Positions 15,571-23,631 of a stretch of 48,808 nt of DNA are shown here, piece after piece. How positions within the stretch are numbered: position 1 is the stretch's first letter; each line of letters starts with the position of its first letter. The notes under the pieces are model-generated. The model worked only from the letters and a program-made list of their open reading frames with translations, was not told where the DNA came from and did no database searches. Both the position numbers and the translations under genes were made by a program. Source of the stretch: Anaerolineales bacterium. GTDB taxonomy: Bacteria; Chloroflexota; Anaerolineae; Anaerolineales; Villigracilaceae. The stretch is taken from the NCBI GenBank assembly GCA_011389535.1, contig JAABUE010000003.1, forward strand, positions 1 through 48,808. Reading direction: 5' to 3'.

Positions 15571-16872
15571 ATGGCGCCTCCTACTGACTCCCGGATCGGC
15601 ATTGCAGCACTGAAAGCCTTGCTGGCCGAGCGATCTCCGCTTGGTCCGTTGAAAGTGATGGCTGAGCAGGTTGGGCGTTTCTTCCAGATCCCATTGCCAG
15701 GATTCAAACCATACGTCGTCTTTGGACCCGAAGCCAACCGCAAGGTACTGGTCAGCGAGCGGGAAAAGCTGCTCTGGCGCAACCACGATCCGGTCACTGA
15801 CCTGCTACGGCGCGGCGTACTGGTCACCGACGGTCAGGAGCATGACCAGTACCGCAAATTGATGGAACCCAGCCTGCACCCCTCGCAACTCGATGGTTAT
15901 ACGCAAATGATGCTCGAAAAAAGCGGTCAAGTCACGGCTGCCTGGCAGGATGGCCAGATTGTGGACATGCTGGTCGAAAGCCGTAAGATTGCCCTGCTGA
16001 TCATCATGCAAGCGCTCTTCAGCGTGGATGTTTGGGACGACATGTCCCGCATTTGGACACCAATCCTGAAAGCTATCGAATATATTTCGCCCGGATCGTG
16101 GATCATTTGGCGTAAGATCCCCAGGCCAGGATACAAAAAGCATTTGCGAATTCTGGATGAATATTTACACGAAATCATCTCGAACAGGCGCCAAACGGGC
16201 GATATCACACGCCATTACAACCAATTTACCGATTCCCAATTACCAAATCCCGATCTTCTCCAACACCTGATCGACGCTGGCCTGGACGATAACACCATCC
16301 GCGACCAGATGCTCACCATGCTGATCGCCGGACACGACACATCCACCGCCCTGTTGGCCTGGACCTTTGCCCTGCTCGGCCAGCACCCGGAGATCCATAA
16401 ACAACTCGTCGCCGATCTGGAACAGGATGAACGGCCGCCCCTGCTCGATCAAGTCATCAAAGAAGCGCTGCGCCTGTACCCACCCATTCACATCGGCAAC
16501 CGCATGGTGGCGGAAGATATGGAATTCGAAGAAGGGACTGTCCCTTCGGGGTCGCGCATGTTCTACTCGATCTATCTTACCCAACGCGACCCGTCTATCT
16601 GGGAAAATGCGGACCAGTTTTGTCCCGCCCGATTCGAGCGCGGCCGAAAAACCCCGTCCTTTTCCTATATCCCGTTCGGCGGCGGGCCGCGAGCCTGCAT
16701 CGGCGCGGCTTTTGGCCAGGCCGAAGCGCGCCTGGTATTGGCTTACTTGCTAAAAAACTTTGCCTTTACTCCACTCAACGCGGAAAAAATCCATCCCCAT
16801 ATGGGCGCGACGCTGGAGCCCTGGCCGGGGGTGATGATGAGGGTCATGCGCAGGGGATCGGGCGTTGAGTAA
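15571..16872 (+). CDS. Cytochrome P450, probable carotenoid hydroxylase
   Basis: 433 residues from the ATG at 15571, one base after the previous stop; the frame extends upstream over the neighbour, but that region overlaps coding sequence and lacks P450 features. The oxygen-binding helix is AGHDTST (253-258), the ExxR is EALR (298-301), and the heme loop is FSYIPFGGGPRACIG with cysteine 376 as the iron ligand. Location between crtI and lycopene cyclase suggests hydroxylation of the beta-ring, as for CYP175A1 of Thermus. Residues about 214-227 are encoded by a repeat-like AT-rich stretch. Redox partners are not in the window. Confidence 0.9.
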   Translation: MAPPTDSRIGIAALKALLAERSPLGPLKVMAEQVGRFFQIPLPGFKPYVVFGPEANRKVLVSEREKLLWRNHDPVTDLLRRGVLVTDGQEHDQYRKLMEPSLHPSQLDGYTQMMLEKSGQVTAAWQDGQIVDMLVESRKIALLIIMQALFSVDVWDDMSRIWTPILKAIEYISPGSWIIWRKIPRPGYKKHLRILDEYLHEIISNRRQTGDITRHYNQFTDSQLPNPDLLQHLIDAGLDDNTIRDQMLTMLIAGHDTSTALLAWTFALLGQHPEIHKQLVADLEQDERPPLLDQVIKEALRLYPPIHIGNRMVAEDMEFEEGTVPSGSRMFYSIYLTQRDPSIWENADQFCPARFERGRKTPSFSYIPFGGGPRACIGAAFGQAEARLVLAYLLKNFAFTPLNAEKIHPHMGATLEPWPGVMMRVMRRGSGVE

Positions 16873-16888
16873 CCTATTTATAGACAAC

Positions 16889-16916
16889 GAGTCCAACGAC
16901 TGGAGTCGTTGAACTC
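16889..16916. repeat. AACGACT palindromic repeat at the lycopene cyclase start
   Basis: CAACGAC (16894-16900) pairs with GTCGTTG (16905-16911) around TGGA, extended by GAGT/ACTC across one mismatch. A close relative, TAACGACTTAAGTCGTTA, lies at 28039-28056. The hairpin covers the possible ribosome-binding region and the TTG start of the cyclase. Confidence 0.6.
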
Positions 16917-17751
16917 CGAAAATCAAACTATGACTTACTTTGGCTTTCTGCTTCGATTTCTGGTAATCCCCATTCTGCTCCTGCTCTGGCTCTATTGGCG
17001 AGTAAAGGATCGCTCGTTAATCGGTTTCAATAGCGCCAAACTCTGGCAGGGCATCTTGATCCACATCGTTTTGGCAGTGACGTACACCACGCCCTGGGAT
17101 AACTACCTGGTGGCCACCGGTGTGTGGTATTACGACCCGAATCTGGTCACCGGGATCGTGTTTGGCTATGTCCCGCTGGAGGAATACACCTTCTTTGTGC
17201 TGGAAACAATCTTGGTCGGGCTGTGGTGGTGGACGCTGGCAAGGATGGAAATATTTGTCCCCAATGCTCCTTTCAGACCCAGCAAACCGCTTCGCGCCTG
17301 GACCCTGGGCCTGCTGGCCGTGCTATGGGCAGTCTCGCTCTTTGTCCTGCTCTCAAGCTGGCAACCCGGGACGTATCTCGCCATCACGCTGACATGGGCC
17401 CTGCCCGCCATCGCCCCGCAGTTGGCCTTCGGCGCGGACATCCTGTGGCACCACCGCCGGTTGCTGGGAACGGTCATTTTAACGGGATCAGGCTATTTGT
17501 CCGCGATGGACGCGCTCGCAATCGGCGCCGGGACGTGGACCATCGATCCGTCCCAGTCCGCCGGCATATTTATTGGGAATCTGCCCGTCGAGGAAGCGGT
17601 CTTTTTTGTGATCACCGTCGTATTGATCTCATTTGGGATGACGCTTTTGCTGTCGGATGCGAGCCAGAAACGGCTGGAAGAACTCAAATCACTTCTGGCG
17701 CGTTTACGAGGTTGTGGATCCACTTCCGCGAGCGATAGCGCCGGACCATGA
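16909..17751 (+). CDS. Lycopene cyclase, fused CrtYc-CrtYd type
   Basis: About 280 residues, six to seven membrane helices in two homologous halves. The first half has TTPWDNYLVATGVWYYDP and YVPLEEYTFFVLET; the second has GAGTWTIDPSQSAGIFIG and LPVEEAVFFVIT. The paired PxEE motifs identify heterodimer-type lycopene cyclases fused in one chain, which close the lycopene ends to beta-rings. A TTG start at 16909 follows GGAG by only a few bases; the ATG at 16930 is the alternative, giving 273 residues. It ends the photoprotection operon and its 3' end overlaps the convergent MATE gene by 68 bases. Confidence 0.9.
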   Translation: MNSENQTMTYFGFLLRFLVIPILLLLWLYWRVKDRSLIGFNSAKLWQGILIHIVLAVTYTTPWDNYLVATGVWYYDPNLVTGIVFGYVPLEEYTFFVLETILVGLWWWTLARMEIFVPNAPFRPSKPLRAWTLGLLAVLWAVSLFVLLSSWQPGTYLAITLTWALPAIAPQLAFGADILWHHRRLLGTVILTGSGYLSAMDALAIGAGTWTIDPSQSAGIFIGNLPVEEAVFFVITVVLISFGMTLLLSDASQKRLEELKSLLARLRGCGSTSASDSAGP

Positions 17752-19054
17752 CGAATACTTTCGCCACTTCTTCCAGCAATACCAGCATATAGACCCCGTA
17801 GACCGGCAGGTGCAAAACGAATCCACCGATCAGCGCCGCGGGGACACCGATCACCCAGATGGAAAACAGTTCCATGAACATGGCAAAGCGCGTATCCCCG
17901 CCTGCACGCAGGGCGCCAATAAATAGAATAAAGTTGATCCCGCGCAACCAGGCCGTCAGCGAGAAAATAGTCATCAGCCTGAAAACGTTGCTGGCTGCCC
18001 CTTCGGAGATGTCATAAAGGCCGATCACAGGTCCGCGGACGGAGAGGATCACTGCGCCAGCGACCAAAGCCATCAGAACGGTCAGGATCGTAAAGCGGCG
18101 GCCATATTCGAAAGCAACTTCCTTCTCGTCCGCACCGATCTTGTTACCGACCATGATCGCACAGGCATTGCCCAAACCGATGAAAAATACAAACGCAATT
18201 TCTTCCATTGTGGCGTTGATCTGTACGGCGGCAATGGCGTCCGTTCCGATGCGCGCATAGACCGCATTGTAGACAGTAATCCCTACTGACCAGAAGACTT
18301 CATTGGCCGCAGCGGGCATGGCTGTCTTGAGAACTTTTCCAAGGAAAGCGCGATCGAAGCGGAAAAAGGTTAACGGATTGGCAGCCAGGGGAGTTTTTAA
18401 CACATAGACCAGGATGATGATCAAGACACATTGAAAAACCCAGCCAAAGGTGGTGCCAATCGCAGCGCCGCGCACGCCCAATGCTGGCAGCCCGCCGATC
18501 CCAAAGATAAACAGATACCCCAGCCCTGTTTTGAGAATGATGGCAATCACGCTGACGATCACCGTAATTTTGACAAACGTAATACTGCGCAGGACCGCAA
18601 AGTAGGATGTGGTAACCGCCATGAACATGTAGGAAAAGCCGACAATCCGCAGGTAACTACTTCCGATCTCGATGACTTCAGGGTCTTCCGTATAAAACCG
18701 CAAGACGGTTTCGGGGATCATGGTAGCAGCCAGGGTGAACAACAATCCAACCCCCAGAGCAACCGTCAAACAGATGCCCAATACTCTACGAATGCCGTCC
18801 TCATCTCCCTTACCCCAGAACTGGGCGGTGAAAATCGCCATACCGCTGGTTACACCAAATAAAAACAGGATCAGCAGGAAAAAGACCTGGTTGGCAAGTC
18901 CCAGACCGGCGATGGAGGCTTCGCCCAACTGGCCGACCATAAGCACATCCACCATGTTCATCCCGGCAGAAATAAACTGCTGGAATGCTACCGGGATCGC
19001 CAGGGACAGCATGGAACGCATGAAAGGTTTATCACGCAGGAAAGATAGATTCAT
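17684..19054 (-). CDS. MATE family efflux transporter
   Basis: 456 residues with twelve membrane helices in two bundles. N-terminal LSLAIPVAFQQFISAGMNMVDVLMVGQLGE and ANQVFFLLILFLFGVTSG are typical of the MATE/NorM fold; the second half has the matching VFWSVGITVYNAVYARIGTDAIAAVQI. Such pumps export organic cations and drugs driven by Na+ or H+. The C-terminus is encoded antisense to the end of the lycopene cyclase gene. The neighbours give no specific substrate. Confidence 0.9.
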   Translation of the reverse strand: MNLSFLRDKPFMRSMLSLAIPVAFQQFISAGMNMVDVLMVGQLGEASIAGLGLANQVFFLLILFLFGVTSGMAIFTAQFWGKGDEDGIRRVLGICLTVALGVGLLFTLAATMIPETVLRFYTEDPEVIEIGSSYLRIVGFSYMFMAVTTSYFAVLRSITFVKITVIVSVIAIILKTGLGYLFIFGIGGLPALGVRGAAIGTTFGWVFQCVLIIILVYVLKTPLAANPLTFFRFDRAFLGKVLKTAMPAAANEVFWSVGITVYNAVYARIGTDAIAAVQINATMEEIAFVFFIGLGNACAIMVGNKIGADEKEVAFEYGRRFTILTVLMALVAGAVILSVRGPVIGLYDISEGAASNVFRLMTIFSLTAWLRGINFILFIGALRAGGDTRFAMFMELFSIWVIGVPAALIGGFVLHLPVYGVYMLVLLEEVAKVFVMVRRYRSRKWIHNLVNAPEVI

Positions 19055-19144
19055 TTTGGCCCAGAAAAATGCGGCTCCCGGTCTTAATCGTGACCTGACC
19101 AGAGAACCGCTTTTAGAAGATGATTATTGGTAACTTAAAACTGA

Positions 19145-20104
19145 TTACTGACTACTGCTTACCGGTAACTGCCTCGGGACATCCGGCGCTTCGCTGACGA
19201 TATACAACGGCCTGCCCTTTGCTTCGTCGTAGAGACGACCGATGTATTCCCCCAGAATTCCCAGCGAAATCAGTTGGACCCCACCAAGGAACAGGACGGC
19301 GATCAAGGTTGTTGCCTGGCCAAAGAAGGCTTGCGAGCCAGTAATACGCATGTAAATGACAACCGGGATTGCCAGGATCGCAATCCCCGCAGCGACAAAA
19401 CCAATATAGGTCGCTACCTGCAACGGGAAATACGAAAAGCTGGTAACAGCATTTAATGCCAAACGCAGCATTTTCCTGAAGGGATACTTGGTCTCACCGG
19501 CAACGCGGGCGGCGCGCTTGTATTTTACGCCGATCTGTTTAAAACCGACCCAGGCGGACATACCCCGCGGGAAGCGATGACGCTCGCGCATGGTCTTGAT
19601 CACATCTACCACCTTGCGGTCCATCAATCGGAAATCGCCCGTATCAAGCGGGATTTTCACGTCTGTAATCCGGTAGATGATGCGATAAAACAGGGACGCG
19701 GTCCAGAGCTTGAACCAGGATTCACCTTCGCGTTCCGTGCGCACAGCGTAGACTACCTCATAACCTTCCTTCCACTTTTCTATCAAATCTAAAATCACTT
19801 CGGGTGGGTCTTGCAAATCCGAATCAATGGTGATGACCGCATTGCCACAGGCATAGTCCCAGCCCGCGGTGATGGCGATCTGGTGCCCGAAATTGCGCGC
19901 AAAGATGACCGGCCGGACACGTTCATCGGCTCCGGCCAGTTCGCGGATTTTTTCGGTGGAACCATCTGTGGAACCATCGTCCACTAAGAGCAATTCCCAG
20001 GTTTCGCCCGACGATTCCAACACTTCCTTGACCCGACGGTAGAGTTCAAGAAGATTGTCAATCTCGTTGAAGATAGGTGCGACAATCGAATACGTGGTAT
20101 TCAT
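19145..20104 (-). CDS. Polyprenyl-phosphate glycosyltransferase, GT2 (DPM1/GtrB-like)
   Basis: 319 residues. The GT-A domain begins [20 protein letters not shown], with [15 protein letters not shown] (nucleotide-sugar aspartates) and [13 protein letters not shown], the DxD-type metal site with the DLQDPPE typical of dolichol- or undecaprenyl-phosphate sugar transferases. Two membrane helices lie at about 228-260 and 265-290 ([17 protein letters not shown]). It should move a sugar from a nucleotide donor to a polyprenyl carrier on the inner membrane face. The last nine codons come from a repeat-like sequence (19145-19175). It overlaps the upstream AI-2E gene by ATGA. Confidence 0.9.
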   Translation of the reverse strand: MNTTYSIVAPIFNEIDNLLELYRRVKEVLESSGETWELLLVDDGSTDGSTEKIRELAGADERVRPVIFARNFGHQIAITAGWDYACGNAVITIDSDLQDPPEVILDLIEKWKEGYEVVYAVRTEREGESWFKLWTASLFYRIIYRITDVKIPLDTGDFRLMDRKVVDVIKTMRERHRFPRGMSAWVGFKQIGVKYKRAARVAGETKYPFRKMLRLALNAVTSFSYFPLQVATYIGFVAAGIAILAIPVVIYMRITGSQAFFGQATTLIAVLFLGGVQLISLGILGEYIGRLYDEAKGRPLYIVSEAPDVPRQLPVSSSQ

Positions 20105-21297
20105 TTTGTCACGTCCTGTTCCTCAATGGCTTCCTGCTCCTGTGCGACCTCCTGGTTCCCAAGATCCTTCTTAAATTTCCATCCCGGTTTTTTAATCACT
20201 TCTTCCGGCTCGACAAATTGCACTTTGTCACCTTCGTCAAAAGCTGGCAAACCAAGAACTTTCCGTCGCACGTACTCGCCCATCACAGCCACGCTGGCCA
20301 GTAATGGCACTACCAGCAACGCGCCCATGATACCCTCCAGGATCGTGGCGATCAAGATTGCAATGAACACCAGCCCCTCGTGCATGTGAACGCTGCGTCC
20401 CATGATATAAGGACGCAACCATAAGCCCTTAAGATTGATCAAGACCAGGTAAGTGATCGTCACAATCCCAGCCACCCAGAAATTGGAAAGCGGGATCCAG
20501 TTCGAACCTTCCAGTAAGGCTACACCAACAGCCAGTAGATAAGCCAGGAATGGACCCACATCAGGAATCAGGGTAAGAAAGCCAGCGACAATACCCAGCA
20601 CCAGCGCACCCGGGATCCCGATAACCACCCAGGCAACAGTGAAGACGATCCCAACGATGATCATTAAGACGATTTGTCCACGCAAGTAAGCCATCCACAC
20701 GTGGCGGATGCGTGTGTACAACTCGTGCATTTCACCCTGATAAACGGGTGGCGCCAGGTTGATCAACCAGTCACGAATCCGTGGCCAGTGAGAAAGGAAC
20801 ATGTGCACGCTGACCAAAATCACCAGGAACCACAAGACTCCCACGGACGTGGACTCCAGCAGCTGCAGCAACTCCTCCGGCAGCGGCGAGAGTACTGTGG
20901 TCTCCAACTGGTTCAACGATGCGCCTAACTGTTCAAAATGGAATACATACCCGGCAAATACGATCGGCTCGGAAAATGTTTGTTGTAACTGGTCTGTCAA
21001 ATCCAACAGGTCCTGAATAACAATTTGTGCTTCGTTAAGGAGGAGGGGTGTAAGCGAGGCCGGGATTCCAACGAGAAGGATCAGGGCTGAAAAATAAACA
21101 AAATTGACAGCCTGCGTTCTGGTCATTTGCGTCCGTTCGGCCAGGAATATAACCGCCGGATTGATCAAATAGGCTGAAAATCCGGCAATGACCAGCGCGT
21201 TCACGGCTTCATGCGCGTAGAACAATAACGCGATGAAAGCAGCAAATGCAACAGCTCCCATCAGGTAACGGAACGACGTGCTCCAATTGTTACTCAT
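20101..21297 (-). CDS. AI-2E family membrane transporter
   Basis: 398 residues. The family layout is clear: N-terminal helices, a periplasmic coiled region (residues about 95-150), [50 protein letters not shown] (the central conserved block, given here as several motifs of one region), and [25 protein letters not shown]. Members export autoinducer-2 or act as Na+/H+ antiporters or general permeases, so the substrate is open. A charged C-terminal tail of about 50 residues ends in repeated Glu/Gln. Overlaps by ATGA with threonine synthase upstream and GT2 downstream show one operon. Confidence 0.9.
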   Translation of the reverse strand: MSNNWSTSFRYLMGAVAFAAFIALLFYAHEAVNALVIAGFSAYLINPAVIFLAERTQMTRTQAVNFVYFSALILLVGIPASLTPLLLNEAQIVIQDLLDLTDQLQQTFSEPIVFAGYVFHFEQLGASLNQLETTVLSPLPEELLQLLESTSVGVLWFLVILVSVHMFLSHWPRIRDWLINLAPPVYQGEMHELYTRIRHVWMAYLRGQIVLMIIVGIVFTVAWVVIGIPGALVLGIVAGFLTLIPDVGPFLAYLLAVGVALLEGSNWIPLSNFWVAGIVTITYLVLINLKGLWLRPYIMGRSVHMHEGLVFIAILIATILEGIMGALLVVPLLASVAVMGEYVRRKVLGLPAFDEGDKVQFVEPEEVIKKPGWKFKKDLGNQEVAQEQEAIEEQDVTK

Positions 21298-22529
21298 AAC
21301 AACTTCTTGAGGGCCTCCAGCGTTGGTTCAATGATGGGCGCTTCAGACACGGCTTGCATCGCCGCCTTGACATCTTTCAGCCCGCTGCCAGTATTTAACA
21401 CCAGGATGGGATCATCGCTTCCCACGGCGCCCGAGCCGGCTGCCTTCACCAACCCGGCATAGGAGGTAGCCCCGGCCGGTTCCGCAAAAATGCCCACCTT
21501 ACCGAGCTCCGCAATCGCGGACAGGATCTCTTCATCTGACACGGTAATGTACGTCCCACCGGTATCGCGCGCCGCCCGTACCGCCCGCACCCCGTCGCGC
21601 GGCAGGTCCACCGAGATGCTGTCGGCCAGGGTGGTTGCCGAAACAGGGACAATTTCCTCGGTCCCAGCGCGGAACGCATTGGCCACCGCTGCCGATCCCT
21701 CGGCCTGCACGCCAATGATGCGCGGTATCTGCTCGATCCAGCCCAGTTCCAGCAAATCCTTGAATCCTTTGTGGATGCCGGAGATGATGTTGCCATCGCC
21801 AACCGAAACGAAGAGTGTGTACGGCGAGGTTCCGATAGCTTTCTGCATGAATTCCCACATCTCGAAGGCGGCGGTCTTCTTGCCCTCGGCGGTAAAGGGA
21901 TTGTAGCCCGTGTTGCGGCAGTACCAGCCGAACTCTTTCGCTGCCTTAATGGTAAGGTCGAAGGCGTCATCGTAACTGCCGTCCACCAGCATGACCTTCG
22001 CGCCGAAGACCAGCAGCTGCGCCACCTTGGCCGGCGGCGCGGACTTGGGCGCAAAGATAACTGCCTTCTGCCCAACCGCCGCCGCCATACCTGCCAGCGC
22101 CGCGCCCGCGTTACCCGTGGAAGCCGTCACCACCACTTCGGCTTTGATCTCGCGCGCGCGCGCCACCACAATTGCGCTGGCGCGGTCCTTGAAAGAAGCG
22201 GTCGGGTTGCGGGACTCGTCCTTGAGCCAGAGCTGTTGAAGGCCGAGTTTTCCGGCAAGCTGTTCCATCTTGAAGACCGGCGTCCAGCCCGCAGCATGCA
22301 GCGGCGTGCCACCGCCTTTCACTTCAGGGACGGGCAGCAGGGGCGCATAGCGCCACAGCGAGGGATCGGTCCGGCTGGTGATATCTTCGGGTTCATATTT
22401 CTCTCGAATGGTCTCATAATCGAGGATGACGTCCAGATTACCTCCATCCTTTGGACAGATATAGTTTACCTGCCCGGGCTGGTATTCCGTCTTGCAGATC
22501 GAACAACGATAGCCTATGAATTTAATCAT
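21294..22529 (-). CDS. thrC: Threonine synthase
   Basis: 411 residues. A short N-terminal zinc-ribbon-like segment (YRCSICKTEYQPGQVNYICP) precedes the fold type II PLP domain. The PLP lysine lies in RNPTASFKDRAS, followed by ASTGNAGAALAGMAAA (phosphate/substrate loop) and SVGDGNIISGIHKGFK. This matches the threonine synthase branch that includes an N-terminal Cys-rich region; the reaction is O-phosphohomoserine to threonine plus phosphate. A GAGAGGA ribosome site precedes the ATG. A decayed copy of its first ~30 codons and leader lies at about 23422-23543 beyond the vapBC genes. Confidence 0.9.
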   Translation of the reverse strand: MIKFIGYRCSICKTEYQPGQVNYICPKDGGNLDVILDYETIREKYEPEDITSRTDPSLWRYAPLLPVPEVKGGGTPLHAAGWTPVFKMEQLAGKLGLQQLWLKDESRNPTASFKDRASAIVVARAREIKAEVVVTASTGNAGAALAGMAAAVGQKAVIFAPKSAPPAKVAQLLVFGAKVMLVDGSYDDAFDLTIKAAKEFGWYCRNTGYNPFTAEGKKTAAFEMWEFMQKAIGTSPYTLFVSVGDGNIISGIHKGFKDLLELGWIEQIPRIIGVQAEGSAAVANAFRAGTEEIVPVSATTLADSISVDLPRDGVRAVRAARDTGGTYITVSDEEILSAIAELGKVGIFAEPAGATSYAGLVKAAGSGAVGSDDPILVLNTGSGLKDVKAAMQAVSEAPIIEPTLEALKKLL

Positions 22530-22574
22530 GAGTTCCTCTCTTAAGTTCGCTCTATTTTACCCTTAATACCAATA
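22453..22574. repeat. Copy A of a 120-bp duplicated segment (thrC 5' end and leader)
   Basis: This stretch, covering the first codons of thrC and its leader (TTCGCTCTATTTTAC), aligns closely with 23422-23543. The two copies are in the same orientation and flank the vapBC pair. Confidence 0.75.
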
Positions 22575-22714
22575 GATCGCTCAAGCCGCCTGCCTTGGCG
22601 GCGAGGTATACACTGAGTTTGTCGAACTGACGCCCGAGGGTAATTTTTTAGGTATATAGTTTCCGACAATTAATTATTACTCAACTACTTTAAGTAATGT
22701 AAGATATTTCATTA

Positions 22715-22743
22715 TTGACTTACATATTAATATATAGTACACT
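22715..22743 (+). promoter_or_regulatory. Promoter of vapBC
   Basis: TTGACT (22715-22720), a 17-base spacer and TACACT (22738-22743) lie 20 bases before the antitoxin ATG. The spacer contains the palindrome ATATTAATAT, a plausible site for autoregulation by the VapB-VapC complex, as is usual for this module type. Confidence 0.5.
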
Positions 22744-22762
22744 TTTCAGCAAAGGAGCAACT

Positions 22763-22993
22763 ATGGAAACTGTTACCACATCAAAAGGGCAAGTGGTTAT
22801 TCCTGCTAAAATTAGGCGCAAGCTGGGTATCAAGGAAGGCACGCATATTCAAATTGACCTGGACGAAGCCAACAAACGAATTATCCTGACCCCTGTTACG
22901 CGCGAGTATGTCGATGGCCTGCGCGGCAAGTACAAAGGCACAGGCTTGATGAAAGCGCTGAAAGCTGAAAAAGAACAGGAAAAGGGATATTGA
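22763..22993 (+). CDS. vapB: VapB/AbrB-type antitoxin
   Basis: 76 residues from the ATG at 22763, which has AAAGGAG eight bases upstream; an upstream in-frame ATG would run through the promoter and is rejected. The swapped-hairpin AbrB/SpoVT DNA-binding domain is obvious: TTSKGQVVIPAKIRRKLGIKEG, here within residues 5-26, then IQIDLDEANKRIILTPV. The C-terminal tail (LRGKYKGTGLMKALKAEKE) is the toxin-neutralising region. It binds its own promoter and blocks the PIN toxin encoded one base downstream. Confidence 0.9.
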   Translation: METVTTSKGQVVIPAKIRRKLGIKEGTHIQIDLDEANKRIILTPVTREYVDGLRGKYKGTGLMKALKAEKEQEKGY

Positions 22994-22994
22994 A

Positions 22995-23405
22995 ATGCCG
23001 CCCAAACCCAAAGCGTTTGTGCTGGATTCATGGGCTGTCATCGCCTACTTCGAAGATGAGCCCGCCGGCGGACAAATTGCCGATTTAATTTCCAGCGCTC
23101 ACGAAGCTGGAATTCCTGTCCTTATGTCAGTGGTGAACGTTGGGGAAGTCTGGTACATCACCGCGCGCGAAATCTCGGAAGGTGACGCCGATACGATAGT
23201 CAAGGAAATTAGTGATTTACGGATTCAATTTGTAGATGCGGATTGGGAGGTTACTCTGGAAGCAGCACGCTTCAAATCACAACACAAAATGTCTTACGCG
23301 GATTGTTACGCAGCCGCGCTGGCGAAGATAAAAGGTGCAAATTTGATAACCGGGGATAGTGAATTTAAGACAGTAGAAGATCAGCTCAAAATTCTGTGGG
23401 TCTAA
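22995..23405 (+). CDS. vapC: VapC-type PIN-domain toxin ribonuclease
   Basis: 136 residues, PIN fold. The metal-binding acidic residues are present: Asp in VLDSWAVIAYFEDEP, Glu in SVVNVGEVWY, Asp in MSYADCYAAALA, and Asp in LITGDSEF. Known VapC toxins cleave tRNA or rRNA and arrest growth until VapB is restored. It follows vapB by one base, so the two are co-translated. The pair is the only plus-strand unit between the lycopene cyclase and the right end of the window, suggesting independent arrival. Confidence 0.9.
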   Translation: MPPKPKAFVLDSWAVIAYFEDEPAGGQIADLISSAHEAGIPVLMSVVNVGEVWYITAREISEGDADTIVKEISDLRIQFVDADWEVTLEAARFKSQHKMSYADCYAAALAKIKGANLITGDSEFKTVEDQLKILWV

Positions 23406-23421
23406 GGGTGAGCGTTTTATC

Positions 23422-23543
23422 GGCAGATGCAGGTGACCTGCCCGGGTTTTCCTCCGCCTTACAGATCGAACAACGATAGCCTACGAATTTGCTCATAAGT
23501 TCCTCTCTTGAGTTCGCTCTATTTTACCTTGATGTTGATAACC
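23422..23543 (-). pseudogene. Decayed duplicate of the thrC 5' end (copy B)
   Basis: On the minus strand an ATG at 23494-23496 begins MSKFVGYRCSICKAEENPG, nearly the same as the real thrC start (MIKFIGYRCSICKTEYQPG). A one-base deletion before the Pro-Gly then shifts the frame, and a stop follows soon after; in the other frame the homology goes on as GQVTCIC. The leader upstream is also conserved (TTCCTCTCTT, TTCGCTCTATTTTACC). It is a non-functional remnant of a duplication and marks the far side of vapBC. Confidence 0.8.
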
Positions 23544-23555
23544 TTTTAAAGAAAA

Positions 23556-23613
23556 ACCACGAAGACACCGAGGTACAAAGAAGTGACTCTCTGTAACTCA
23601 GTATCTCCGTGGT
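23556..23613. repeat. Dispersed CCACGGAGA-type inverted repeat
   Basis: ACCACGAAGACACCGAG (23556-23572) is the near-complement of CTCAGTATCTCCGTGGT (23597-23613). Related copies occur at 26441-26468 and 26913-26981. It lies just downstream of the xanthine dehydrogenase large subunit stop and may form a hairpin in its mRNA. Confidence 0.65.
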
Positions 23614-23631
23614 AAAAGCTGAAGATAAACT

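Noticed and set aside
21771-22544. 257-codon open frame antisense to threonine synthase
   Set aside because: Composition is Arg/His-rich, as is usual for reverse frames; the opposite strand has clear PLP-enzyme motifs.
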